Source of the DNA: an uncultured Eggerthellaceae bacterium
GTDB lineage: Bacteria > Actinomycetota > Coriobacteriia > Coriobacteriales > Eggerthellaceae
Assembly: GCA_934630485.1 (NCBI GenBank)
Contig: CAKTWD010000086.1
Location: 1 to 6,970 of the forward strand
Direction of reading: 5' to 3'
DNA: 6,970 bases
Shown here: in pieces, positions 1 through 6,165 of the stretch
How positions within the stretch are numbered: position 1 is the first letter of the stretch
Layout: each line of letters begins with the position of its first letter
Notes under the pieces: generated by a model
Databases searched by the model: none
What the model was told of the DNA's origin: nothing
What the model saw: the letters and a program-made list of their open reading frames with translations, nothing else
Translations under genes and position numbers: made by a program

Positions 1-993
1 GTCCATAACCAGGCGGTCGTAGATTTCATCCGAGAAGATGATCAGCTGGTGTTCACGAGCGACGTCAACGATTTGCTGAAGGATCTCGATGGGGTACAGG
101 GCGCCGGTGGGGTTGTTCGGATTGATGATGACGATGGCCTTGGTACGGTCGTTCACCTTGCTTTTGATGTCGTCGATGTCGGGGTACCACTCCGATTGCT
201 CGTCGCAGATGTAATGAACCGGCGTGCCGCCGGCAAGCGTTGCGCATGCGGTCCAAAGAGGGTAGTCGGGCGAGGGGATAAGGATCTCGTCGCCGCTGTC
301 CAGTAAAGCGGAAAGGCACAGATTGATGAGCTCGGAGACGCCGTTGCCGGTATAGATGCCATCCATGGTTACATTCGGAAGCTTCTTAAGCTGGGCATAT
401 TGCATGATTGCCTTACGAGCGCTGAACAGGCCCTTCGAGTCGGAGTAGCCTTCGCATTCGGTGAGCTGCTGCCTCATATCATGGACGACTTCATCGGGCG
501 TACGGAAGCCGAAGGGGGCAGGGTTGCCGATATTCAGCTTGAGTACATGGGTTCCTGCTTCTTCCATGCGAGCCGCTTCGTCGACGACGGGACCCCTGAC
601 ATCATAGAGAACGTTATCAAGTTTGGAGGATTTCTTGAATGTGCGCATGGGGGTTCCTTCCCGGTTGTCCGTCTTCGGTTCGGTAAGCGTGGTTTCGGTG
701 TTGGGGTTCAATTCTTTGTTAGGCTGAACGAGAACGTTGCTGCTCTCGGTTTCACTATTGATTCCCGACAGTAACCAATCAGGGTCAACGTCAAGAAGGG
801 CCGCAAGCATGTCGGCGACGTCGGGGCGCGGAATGGTTTTGCCGCTTACGTATTGACTGAGCTGGCTCTTGCCAAGCTTCTTGCCTGATTCGGCAGCTGC
901 GTTCAGCAGATCGACCTGCTTGAAGGACTTTTTTTGCATGGTTTCTTTCAAGCGAAGGGCGAAGCCGGTGTCGGTGGTGGTTGATGCAGTCAT
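1..993 (-). CDS. XRE-type HTH domain fused to AlaA-like aminotransferase (5' part, 3' end outside window)
   Basis: I translated the minus strand from 993 to 1: 331 codons with no stop or frame change, running off the left edge. Residues about 12-77 form an XRE/lambda-repressor-like helix-turn-helix: an LRLKETM opening helix, a KQVDLL helix, a recognition-helix region KSQLSQYVSGK at 42-52, and a closing helix ending in DWLLSG. Residues about 78-115 are a T/N/E/P-rich linker. From M116 the protein closely resembles E. coli AlaA (glutamate-pyruvate transaminase), as recalled, including KSSKLDNVLYDVRGPV and KLNIGNPAPFGF. PLP-fold motifs are GNGVSEL (216-222), PNNPTG (292-297) and SDEIYDRL (321-328), where D322 and Y325 should contact the cofactor. 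The catalytic lysine lies beyond the edge, so activity cannot be judged. The start at 993 is fixed by AAAGGAGG four bases upstream. Likely roles are an alanine/pyruvate transaminase, a PLP-dependent MocR-like regulator, or both. Domain calls are firm; function is inferred. Confidence 0.9.
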   Translation of the reverse strand, partial: MTASTTTDTGFALRLKETMQKKSFKQVDLLNAAAESGKKLGKSQLSQYVSGKTIPRPDVADMLAALLDVDPDWLLSGINSETESSNVLVQPNKELNPNTETTLTEPKTDNREGTPMRTFKKSSKLDNVLYDVRGPVVDEAARMEEAGTHVLKLNIGNPAPFGFRTPDEVVHDMRQQLTECEGYSDSKGLFSARKAIMQYAQLKKLPNVTMDGIYTGNGVSELINLCLSALLDSGDEILIPSPDYPLWTACATLAGGTPVHYICDEQSEWYPDIDDIKSKVNDRTKAIVIINPNNPTGALYPIEILQQIVDVAREHQLIIFSDEIYDRLVMD

Positions 994-997
994 CACA

Positions 998-1005
998 CCT
1001 CCTTT
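998..1005 (-). promoter_or_regulatory. Shine-Dalgarno site of the HTH-aminotransferase gene
   Basis: On the minus strand this reads AAAGGAGG, followed by TGTG and then the ATG whose first base is 993. It is one of the strongest ribosome binding sites in the window. It shows that the long fusion form, starting with the DNA-binding domain, is meant to be translated. Confidence 0.85.
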
Positions 1006-1009
1006 ATTG

Positions 1010-1032
1010 AAGTTCAATTCCGAATTGAACTT
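1010..1032. promoter_or_regulatory. Palindrome 1, probable operator
   Basis: A perfect 11-bp inverted repeat around a single central base (C1021): AAGTTCAATTC on the left and GAATTGAACTT on the right. It begins five bases upstream of the Shine-Dalgarno site of the minus-strand fusion gene, where a repressor would cover the transcription start. It shares the AGTTCAATT half-site with palindrome 2. The symmetry is seen directly. Assigning it to the neighbouring XRE-domain protein is inference from position and from the usual autoregulation of such proteins. Confidence 0.75.
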
Positions 1033-1058
1033 TAGCACAGCGTAAACTACAAATTGAA
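1029..1058 (-). promoter_or_regulatory. Candidate promoter of the HTH-aminotransferase gene
   Basis: On the minus strand TTCAAT (1053-1058) lies 18 bp upstream of TAAAGT (1029-1034), which is preceded by TG at the extended -10 position (TGCTAAAGT). Both hexamers match the sigma-70 consensus only partly. The placement fits: transcription would start inside palindrome 1, with palindrome 2 over the -35, giving simple autorepression. This is a by-eye call. Confidence 0.35.
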
Positions 1059-1072
1059 CTCAAGTTCAATTT
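1051..1072. promoter_or_regulatory. Palindrome 2, probable operator
   Basis: A perfect 10-bp inverted repeat, AAATTGAACT and AGTTCAATTT, around a 2-bp centre (CA). It uses the same AGTTCAATT half-site as palindrome 1 but in the opposite order, so the four copies run right, left, left, right. The two centres are about 40 bp apart, close to four helical turns, which suits two dimers bound on roughly one DNA face. It overlaps the candidate -35 region of the fusion gene. Confidence 0.75.
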
Positions 1073-1125
1073 AATGACGAAAGCACAATATCTAGTGCCA
1101 TAGCATTTGTTTATGCCCCATTTAC

Positions 1126-1142
1126 CGAAGCTAACCGCTTCG
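1126..1142. other. Small hairpin in the divergent intergenic region
   Basis: CGAAGC (1126-1131) and GCTTCG (1137-1142) form a perfect 6-bp inverted repeat around the loop TAACC. No T-tract follows on the plus strand, so it is unlikely to be a terminator in that direction. It could be a protein site or chance. Apart from this repeat I see nothing else in 1073-1183. Confidence 0.35.
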
Positions 1143-1183
1143 TGGCGAATGAATCCGATTTGAAGGAAAGATTAAGAAGTTCT

Positions 1184-1205
1184 TGGTATTACATTACATT
1201 TACCA
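1184..1205. promoter_or_regulatory. Inverted repeat TGGTA/TACCA enclosing tandem TTACA repeats
   Basis: TGGTA (1184-1188) and TACCA (1201-1205) are complementary arms separated by 12 bases containing TTACATTACATT. The element sits just upstream of the candidate ech -10 box, where an activator or repressor could act. The arms are only 5 bp, so it may be chance. Confidence 0.3.
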
Positions 1206-1225
1206 GTAAGGGGGGTATGTATACT
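1199..1225 (+). promoter_or_regulatory. Candidate promoter of the ech operon
   Basis: TATACT (1220-1225) is a good sigma-70 -10 hexamer. The best nearby -35-like hexamers are TTTACC (1199-1204, 15-bp spacing) and TTACAT (1194-1199, 20-bp spacing), both off the ideal spacing. A run of six G (1210-1215) lies in the spacer. A poor -35 with a good -10 suggests activator dependence. The leader to echA would be about 75 nt. I saw no FNR-like TTGAT/ATCAA site and no sigma-54 element. Confidence 0.4.
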
Positions 1226-1307
1226 GACTAGCTTCGGAAGATCCTAGCAACGTTTACGATCATCCCTGGGAGAGTTCAGTTGTAAGACGGCAAATCGGAG
1301 GAGAGAC

Positions 1308-3215
1308 ATGATCCTAATAGGAACCTTAATCTTGCTCCCGCTTGTTGTCGCCATCCTCTTGCTTCTGCTGAAGCAAGACGGCGTTCGTAATGCGCTCGTG
1401 TGCGTTGCGGCGGCGGCAATCGCGGTACTCTCGGTCGCTTTGGCGATCAGTTATCTACGAACGGGCTGGATCGCCTTCAGCTATTCGTCTGAAATCGTCA
1501 ACATCTGTTGCACGGTGTTCAGCGTGTTGCTGGCTGTGGCCATCCTGTCGTTCTCGATCAAGTACAAGAACATTCTGGTTACTGCTCTTGCGGTTGTCCA
1601 GCTTGCAGGCTCCTTGGTTTTTGAGTTCGTTTATTCGAAGGGCATTGAAGTCCAGCAGGGTCTTTACATTGACTCGCTGAGCGTGATCATGGCTCTGATC
1701 ATCGGCATCATCGGCAGCGGCATCACCGTTTACGCCCTTGGTTACATGATCGATTTCCAGCATCATGAGCCCGAAGGTGCCAAGGATCGTCGCAACATCT
1801 TCTTCGCGATCATGTACCTGTTCCTGTCCGCGATGTTCGTCATCGTCTTCGCGAACAACCTTAGCTGGCTCTTTACCGGCTGGGAGATCACCACGGTTTG
1901 CTCGTTCCTGCTTATTGGCTACACCAAGACCGAAGAGGCCATCAACAATGCCTTCAGGCAGATCATCTTCAATATGCTTGGCGGCATCGGTTTCTTGGTA
2001 GCCCTTTATTGGTGCGCCATCAACCTGCACACCCTCGACTTCGCGGAGTTCATCAAGATCGGCTTGGTCAACCCCTCGCTCGTTGCCGTGCCCGTTGGCT
2101 TCCTTGCTTTCGCTGGTCTTACCAAGGCCGCACAAATCCCGTTCCATACGTGGCTTCTTGGTGCCATGGTCGCACCCACGCCCACCAGTGCCTTGCTTCA
2201 CTCTTCGACTATGGTCAAGGCCGGTGTCTTCCTGCTTATCAAGCTTGCTCCGCTGTTCCTTGTCTGCCCCGCACCGGCAAACATGGTCATCCTGGTCGGT
2301 GGCATCACGTTCGTGCTTTGCTCGTTCATGGCTATTTCGCAGTCCAATGCCAAGCGCGTCTTGGCTTACTCGACCATCGCTAACCTTGGCTTGATCGTTG
2401 CTTGCGCAGGCGTCGGCACCGCCGAGGCTATTTGGGCTGCAATCCTGCTCACCATCTTCCATGCAGCTGCCAAGTCGCTGCTCTTCCTGTGCGTCGGCAC
2501 TGCTGAGCATCACATCGGCTCTCGCGACATCGAGTCCATGGATCTGCTGTTCGACCGTATGCCTAGGCTTGCTCGCCTCATGATGCTCGGCATCATGTGC
2601 ATGTTCGTCGCACCGTTTGGCATGCTCATCGCCAAGTGGGCAACGCTTGTTTCCTTCGTTGATCAGGGTCAGATCGCACTTATCATCATGCTCGCCTACG
2701 GCTCTGCAGCAACGTTCATGTTCTGGGGCAAGTGGATCGGCAAGCTCTCCGGCATTGCGGGTTCGCCCGAGAACGTCGAGATCACCGTTCATAAGAGCGA
2801 GTGGGTCTCCCTCATGATCATGGCCATCATCGCAGTCGTTGCTTGCGTTTGCCTGCCCGCAGTGTCCAACCTGTTCGTCGAGCCCTACATCCATGGTGTA
2901 TCGCAGACGGTTGGTCAGGCTATCACCACCGATAACCTCTGGATCTCCTCCATCCTCGCTGTGTTCGTCGTGATCTTCCTGTTCGGCGGCCTCAATGGCA
3001 AGTCGAAACAGAAGAGGGTCGACGTCTACCTCGCTGGTGTCAACACTCAGAACGATCGCCGTATGTTCACGAACTCTCTGTCCGGCGAATCTGAAGCAAC
3101 CGTGCGTAACTTCTACCTTGACAACATCTTCGGCGAATCCAAGTTCCGCCGCGTCGGTGAGGTTATGTGCTCCGTAATCATCGTGGTTGCCCTTGCTGCA
3201 GCCGCCATCATGTAG
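1308..3215 (+). CDS. echA: Ech hydrogenase membrane subunit EchA (NuoL/Mrp-type ion-translocating subunit)
   Basis: This is the large integral membrane subunit of an energy-converting group 4 [NiFe] hydrogenase, homologous to complex I NuoL/NuoM and Mrp antiporters. It should form the ion channel of the complex. The 635 residues match EchA size and contain many hydrophobic helices from residue 2 to the end, the last at about 617-634. The antiporter-family signature is clear: FTGWEITTVCSFLLIGY with the key glutamate E193, GLTKAAQIPFHTWL with K273 and H280, LLHSSTMVKAGVFLL with H298 and K304, and IFHAAAKSLLFL with H385 and K389. Together these are the charged residues expected to carry ions. 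A hydrophilic stretch at about 563-612, as I recall for EchA, precedes the final helix. The start is supported by GGAGGAGAG at 1297-1305. It is the first gene of the six-gene operon, and the stop lies 17 bp before echB. Confidence 0.93.
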   Translation: MILIGTLILLPLVVAILLLLLKQDGVRNALVCVAAAAIAVLSVALAISYLRTGWIAFSYSSEIVNICCTVFSVLLAVAILSFSIKYKNILVTALAVVQLAGSLVFEFVYSKGIEVQQGLYIDSLSVIMALIIGIIGSGITVYALGYMIDFQHHEPEGAKDRRNIFFAIMYLFLSAMFVIVFANNLSWLFTGWEITTVCSFLLIGYTKTEEAINNAFRQIIFNMLGGIGFLVALYWCAINLHTLDFAEFIKIGLVNPSLVAVPVGFLAFAGLTKAAQIPFHTWLLGAMVAPTPTSALLHSSTMVKAGVFLLIKLAPLFLVCPAPANMVILVGGITFVLCSFMAISQSNAKRVLAYSTIANLGLIVACAGVGTAEAIWAAILLTIFHAAAKSLLFLCVGTAEHHIGSRDIESMDLLFDRMPRLARLMMLGIMCMFVAPFGMLIAKWATLVSFVDQGQIALIIMLAYGSAATFMFWGKWIGKLSGIAGSPENVEITVHKSEWVSLMIMAIIAVVACVCLPAVSNLFVEPYIHGVSQTVGQAITTDNLWISSILAVFVVIFLFGGLNGKSKQKRVDVYLAGVNTQNDRRMFTNSLSGESEATVRNFYLDNIFGESKFRRVGEVMCSVIIVVALAAAAIM

Positions 3216-3232
3216 GAAAGGGGATGAAGTAG

Positions 3233-4102
3233 ATGACTTTCGTCAGTGTTCTGATCGCAACCGTAGCATTTTGCGTGCTTGCTCCTATCGTCGGCTGCAT
3301 CCTTGCCGGTCTTGATCGCGTGATCACCGCCCGCATGCAAGGTCGTGTCGGCCCCCCGGTCCTGCAGCCTTACTACGACGTTCGTAAGCTTCTCCAGAAG
3401 GACGAGGTTTCCGTTAACGGCGTCGACGGCATGTACATGACCGCGGCCCTGGTTTTCACCATGTTCGCAGGCGGTATCTTCTTCAGCGGCGGTAACCTGC
3501 TGATGAGCGCATTCATCATCACCATGGCTGCTCTGTTCTTCATCATCGCCGCTTACTCTTCGCGCAGCCCATACGCCGAGCTCGGCGCGGCCCGCGAAAC
3601 CCTTCAGGTCATGGCTTACGAGCCGATGGTCTTGTTCTTTGCCGTCGCGTTCTTCGTGGCTGCGGGCACCTTCAACGTTGCCGGCGCGTTCGATCTGGCT
3701 CAGCCCGTCATCACTAAGATCTGGCTTGCTTATCTCGGCTTCATGTTCATCTTGACCATCAAGCTGCGCAAGTCCCCGTTCGACCTTTCTTATTCGCATC
3801 ACGCTCACCAGGAGCTCGTCAAGGGCGTTACTACTGAGATGAGCGGCAAGACCCTCGCTAAGGTTGAGGTCATGCATTGGTGCGAGACGGTCCTCTTCCT
3901 TGGTTGGACCGGTCTGTTCTTCGTGTATGCGAACCCCGCGAGCATTGTGTTCGCCATCATCGGCGCCTTGGTCGCATGGTTCCTTGAGATCTGGATCGAC
4001 AACAACTTCGCCCGTGTCAAGTGGCAGGCGATGCTGAAGTGGGCTTGGATCGTCGGTTTGGTTTGCGGTGGTATCAACATCGCCGTCCTGATGTTGCTGT
4101 AG
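3233..4102 (+). CDS. echB: Ech hydrogenase membrane subunit EchB (NuoH-like)
   Basis: This is the small integral membrane subunit, homologous to NuoH/HycD/CooK, which joins the peripheral arm to the membrane arm. The 289 residues, with about eight hydrophobic helices, fit the family. The cytosolic loop motif GRVGPPVLQPYYDVRKLLQKDE (residues 37-58; key residues G37, R38, P41, P42, Q45, D49 and K52) is diagnostic. So are YAELGAARETLQVMAYEP (114-131, with E116, R121, E122 and E130) and KSPFDLSYSHHAHQELV (180-196) followed by G198 and TTEMSG. In complex I the equivalent acidic residues lie near the quinone cavity; here they probably carry the coupling step. GGAAAGGGG precedes the start at 3233. 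A three-codon ATG-AAG-TAG ends directly before this ATG and uses the same ribosome site. Confidence 0.93.
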   Translation: MTFVSVLIATVAFCVLAPIVGCILAGLDRVITARMQGRVGPPVLQPYYDVRKLLQKDEVSVNGVDGMYMTAALVFTMFAGGIFFSGGNLLMSAFIITMAALFFIIAAYSSRSPYAELGAARETLQVMAYEPMVLFFAVAFFVAAGTFNVAGAFDLAQPVITKIWLAYLGFMFILTIKLRKSPFDLSYSHHAHQELVKGVTTEMSGKTLAKVEVMHWCETVLFLGWTGLFFVYANPASIVFAIIGALVAWFLEIWIDNNFARVKWQAMLKWAWIVGLVCGGINIAVLMLL

Positions 4103-4113
4103 AAGGAGGATTA

Positions 4114-4557
4114 ATGAGCTATATGTCAAAATCCCCTTGGGTCATGCACTACGACGCGTCGAGCTGCAATGGCTGCGACATCGAGGTTCTTGCTGCACTG
4201 TGCCCGGGATTCGATGCCGAACGTTTCGGCGTTATCAACACCGGTAACCCTAAGCATGCAGATATCCTGCTTATCACGGGTTCCGTGAATGATCGCAACA
4301 TCAGCGTCGTCAAGCAGCTCTACGAGCAGATGGTAGAGCCCAAGGTCGTCGTCGCTTGTGGTGTTTGCGCTTGCACCGGCGGCATCTTCCACGATTGCTA
4401 CAACGTCATCGGCGGCGTTGATAAGGCAATCCCTGTTGACGTTTACGCCCCGGGATGCGCTGTTCGCCCCGAGGCCATCATCGATGCCGTTGTTCAGGCA
4501 ATCGGCATTCTTGACGAGAAGGCCAAGGCTCTTGCTGCGGCTAAGAAGGGGGCATAA
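4114..4557 (+). CDS. echC: Ech hydrogenase small subunit EchC (NuoB-like, proximal [4Fe-4S] cluster)
   Basis: This peripheral electron-transfer subunit of the NuoB/HycG/CooL family holds the one [4Fe-4S] cluster that passes electrons to the NiFe site. The protein is 147 residues, the compact form typical of Ech-type enzymes. Expected cluster ligands are C18 and C21 (SSCNGCDIE, with conserved E24), C85 (GVCACTGG) and C115 (APGCAVRPE). A longer in-frame start at 4021 exists, but it lies inside echB and adds 31 unrelated residues. I chose ATG 4114, preceded by AGGAGG at 4104-4109, because MSYMSKSPW matches the usual start of this family. The ATG at 4123 is a weaker alternative. The C-terminus ends in a short Ala/Lys tail. 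The stop overlaps the echD start by one base (TAATG), which implies coupled translation. Confidence 0.93.
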   Translation: MSYMSKSPWVMHYDASSCNGCDIEVLAALCPGFDAERFGVINTGNPKHADILLITGSVNDRNISVVKQLYEQMVEPKVVVACGVCACTGGIFHDCYNVIGGVDKAIPVDVYAPGCAVRPEAIIDAVVQAIGILDEKAKALAAAKKGA

Positions 4558-5069
4558 TGGCACTCGAATCTGAGTTCACCGTCATTACGCTCGAGTCGCT
4601 TCACAATGAGTGCGCGGCTCTGGTCAACGACGGTTGGCGTTTCATTCAAACCCATTGCGTCAATACCGAGAACGACGGTGTCGACATTTACTATTCCTTC
4701 ATGAAGGGCAACCTTGCTAAGAATCTGGTCGTCAAGGGTGTTACCCCCAACGACGAGGTTCCCAGCATCACCGATATGTGCCTGGCGGCGTTCGTCTTCG
4801 AGAACGAGGCTCGCGAGCTCTTCGGCATCAACATGAAAGGCATCGCCATCGACTTCGGCGGTAAGATGTACGCTCCTGCCGAGGAAACCCCGATGTGCTT
4901 CATCTCCCCGCAGGTGCACGCCGAGAAGGAAAAGGCAAAGAAGATGGCCCTGGTCATGGAGGCCAAGAAAAAGAAAGCCGCTGAGCTTAAGGCGAAGAAA
5001 GAGGCCGAGGCTGCAGCTGCTGCCGCAGGCAACGTCGTCGAAGACGCTCCGGCTAAGGAAGGGGAGTAG
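4557..5069 (+). CDS. echD: Ech hydrogenase subunit EchD (NuoC-like) with charged C-terminal tail
   Basis: This peripheral structural subunit is homologous to the NuoC 30-kDa subunit and to the N-terminal part of HycE. It carries no cofactor and packs against EchE and EchC. Residues 1 to about 120 form the NuoC-like domain, with the family hallmark FENEARELFGINMKG (about residues 81-95) followed by IDFGGKMY. From about residue 122 to 170 comes a Lys/Glu/Ala-rich low-complexity tail, probably one long helix, ending in an acidic segment. This tail is absent from the NuoC core and makes the protein longer than the domain needs. The gene overlaps echC by one base and ends two bases before echE, so its translation is probably coupled to both. 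Assignment by motif and operon position is strong; the tail's role is unknown. Confidence 0.88.
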   Translation: MALESEFTVITLESLHNECAALVNDGWRFIQTHCVNTENDGVDIYYSFMKGNLAKNLVVKGVTPNDEVPSITDMCLAAFVFENEARELFGINMKGIAIDFGGKMYAPAEETPMCFISPQVHAEKEKAKKMALVMEAKKKKAAELKAKKEAEAAAAAAGNVVEDAPAKEGE

Positions 5070-5071
5070 TC

Positions 5072-6160
5072 ATGGGTAAAAGCTCTGTCATTCCTTTCGG
5101 TCCTCAGCACCCTGTTCTTCCCGAGCCTCTTCACCTCGATCTTGTTGTCGAGGACGAGAAGGTTCTTGAGTGCGTTCCGCAGATCGGCTTCATTCATCGT
5201 GGTCTGGAGCGTCTGTGCCAGACCAAGGACTACAACCAGTTCGTTTACGTTGCCGAGCGTATTTGCGGTATTTGCGCATTCGGTCACTCCTTGGGCTATT
5301 CCGAGACCGTCGAGAAGCTGATGGGTGTTGAGATCCCGGTTCGCGCCAAGTATCTGCGTGTCATTTGGCACGAGCTCAGTCGTGTCCACTCTCACATTCT
5401 GTGGCTCGGCCTTGCTGCTGACGCATTCGGCTTCGAGAGCCTGTTCATGCATTGCTGGCGTCTGCGCGAGCGCGTGCTTGACATCTTCGAGAAGACCACC
5501 GGTGGTCGCGTTATCTTCTCCGTCGTCAAACCTGGTGGCGTTCATCGCGATATCACGCCTGAACAGTTTGATCACATCGTCCATACCCTCGAGGGCATCA
5601 AGGAAGAGTATGCTCAGATCGTGAAGACGTTCGTTAACGACAACTCTGTCAAGAACCGCCTTGTCGGCGTTGGTCATATCAGCAAGGAAGACGCCGCCAA
5701 GCTTAGCATGGTCGGTCCGTTCCTGCGTGCTTCGGGTGTCGACTACGACGTCCGCAACCTGCGCAACGGTGGCTATGCCTATCTTGAAGACTTCCAGCCT
5801 GTTACCCGTACCGAGGGCGACTGCTATGCTCGCGTTTTGGTTCGTACGCAGGAGGTTCTGCAGTCTATTAACATCATCGAGGAAATGATCAGCAAGATTC
5901 CCGCAGGCGATATCGATGTCAAGGTCACTGGTGCTCCTGCAGATGGCGCCGAGGCTTGCAACGTGCTCGAGCAGCCGCGCGGCGAATGCTACTACTATGC
6001 CAAGGGCAATGGCACCAAGTACCTCGATCGCATGCGCATGCGCACCCCTACCTCTCAGAACCTTGCCGGTATGGCTGTGGCTCTGAAAGGTTGCGACGTT
6101 GCCGACGTCAACAACATTATCCTGACAATCGACCCCTGCATCAGCTGCACTGAAAGGTAG
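5072..6160 (+). CDS. echE: Ech [NiFe]-hydrogenase large subunit EchE (NuoD-like)
   Basis: This is the catalytic large subunit of the group 4 [NiFe] hydrogenase, where protons are reduced or H2 is oxidised. The 362 residues fit EchE/CooH. The N-terminal GPQHP (10-14) is shared with NuoD. The L1 motif ERICGICAFGHS supplies Ni ligands C65 and C68, with R63 and H72. The L2 motif DPCISCTER supplies C356 and C359 and is the very end of the protein. With no C-terminal extension after R362, the usual maturation endopeptidase step should not be needed, as reported for some Ech and CooH large subunits. All four Ni-binding cysteines are present, separating it from NuoD. The start ATG at 5072 follows GGGGAG (5061-5066) and lies two bases after the echD stop. 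The hyp genes for NiFe insertion must lie elsewhere. Confidence 0.95.
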   Translation: MGKSSVIPFGPQHPVLPEPLHLDLVVEDEKVLECVPQIGFIHRGLERLCQTKDYNQFVYVAERICGICAFGHSLGYSETVEKLMGVEIPVRAKYLRVIWHELSRVHSHILWLGLAADAFGFESLFMHCWRLRERVLDIFEKTTGGRVIFSVVKPGGVHRDITPEQFDHIVHTLEGIKEEYAQIVKTFVNDNSVKNRLVGVGHISKEDAAKLSMVGPFLRASGVDYDVRNLRNGGYAYLEDFQPVTRTEGDCYARVLVRTQEVLQSINIIEEMISKIPAGDIDVKVTGAPADGAEACNVLEQPRGECYYYAKGNGTKYLDRMRMRTPTSQNLAGMAVALKGCDVADVNNIILTIDPCISCTER

Positions 6161-6165
6161 TCATC

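Noticed and set aside
49..774. Plus-strand open frames over the HTH-aminotransferase gene (49-306 and 400-774)
   Set aside because: The minus strand here encodes a continuous protein with strong AlaA and XRE similarity; the plus-strand frames show none.
1455..2894. A 479-codon open frame antisense to echA
   Set aside because: It mirrors echA codons, has a composition very rich in Asp, Glu and His, shows no recognisable domain, and overlaps a gene with clear family motifs. It is a codon-bias shadow.
4021..4113. Longer start for echC at 4021
   Set aside because: It overlaps the echB coding end by 82 bases, adds residues unlike the family, and lacks the ribosome site found before 4114.
3113..4129. 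A 338-codon open frame antisense to echB
   Set aside because: It has the same shadow character, lies over the diagnostic EchB motifs, and shows no family features.
4691..5677. A 328-codon open frame antisense to echD and echE
   Set aside because: It lies opposite two confirmed hydrogenase genes, its composition follows from their codons, and no recognisable motif appears.
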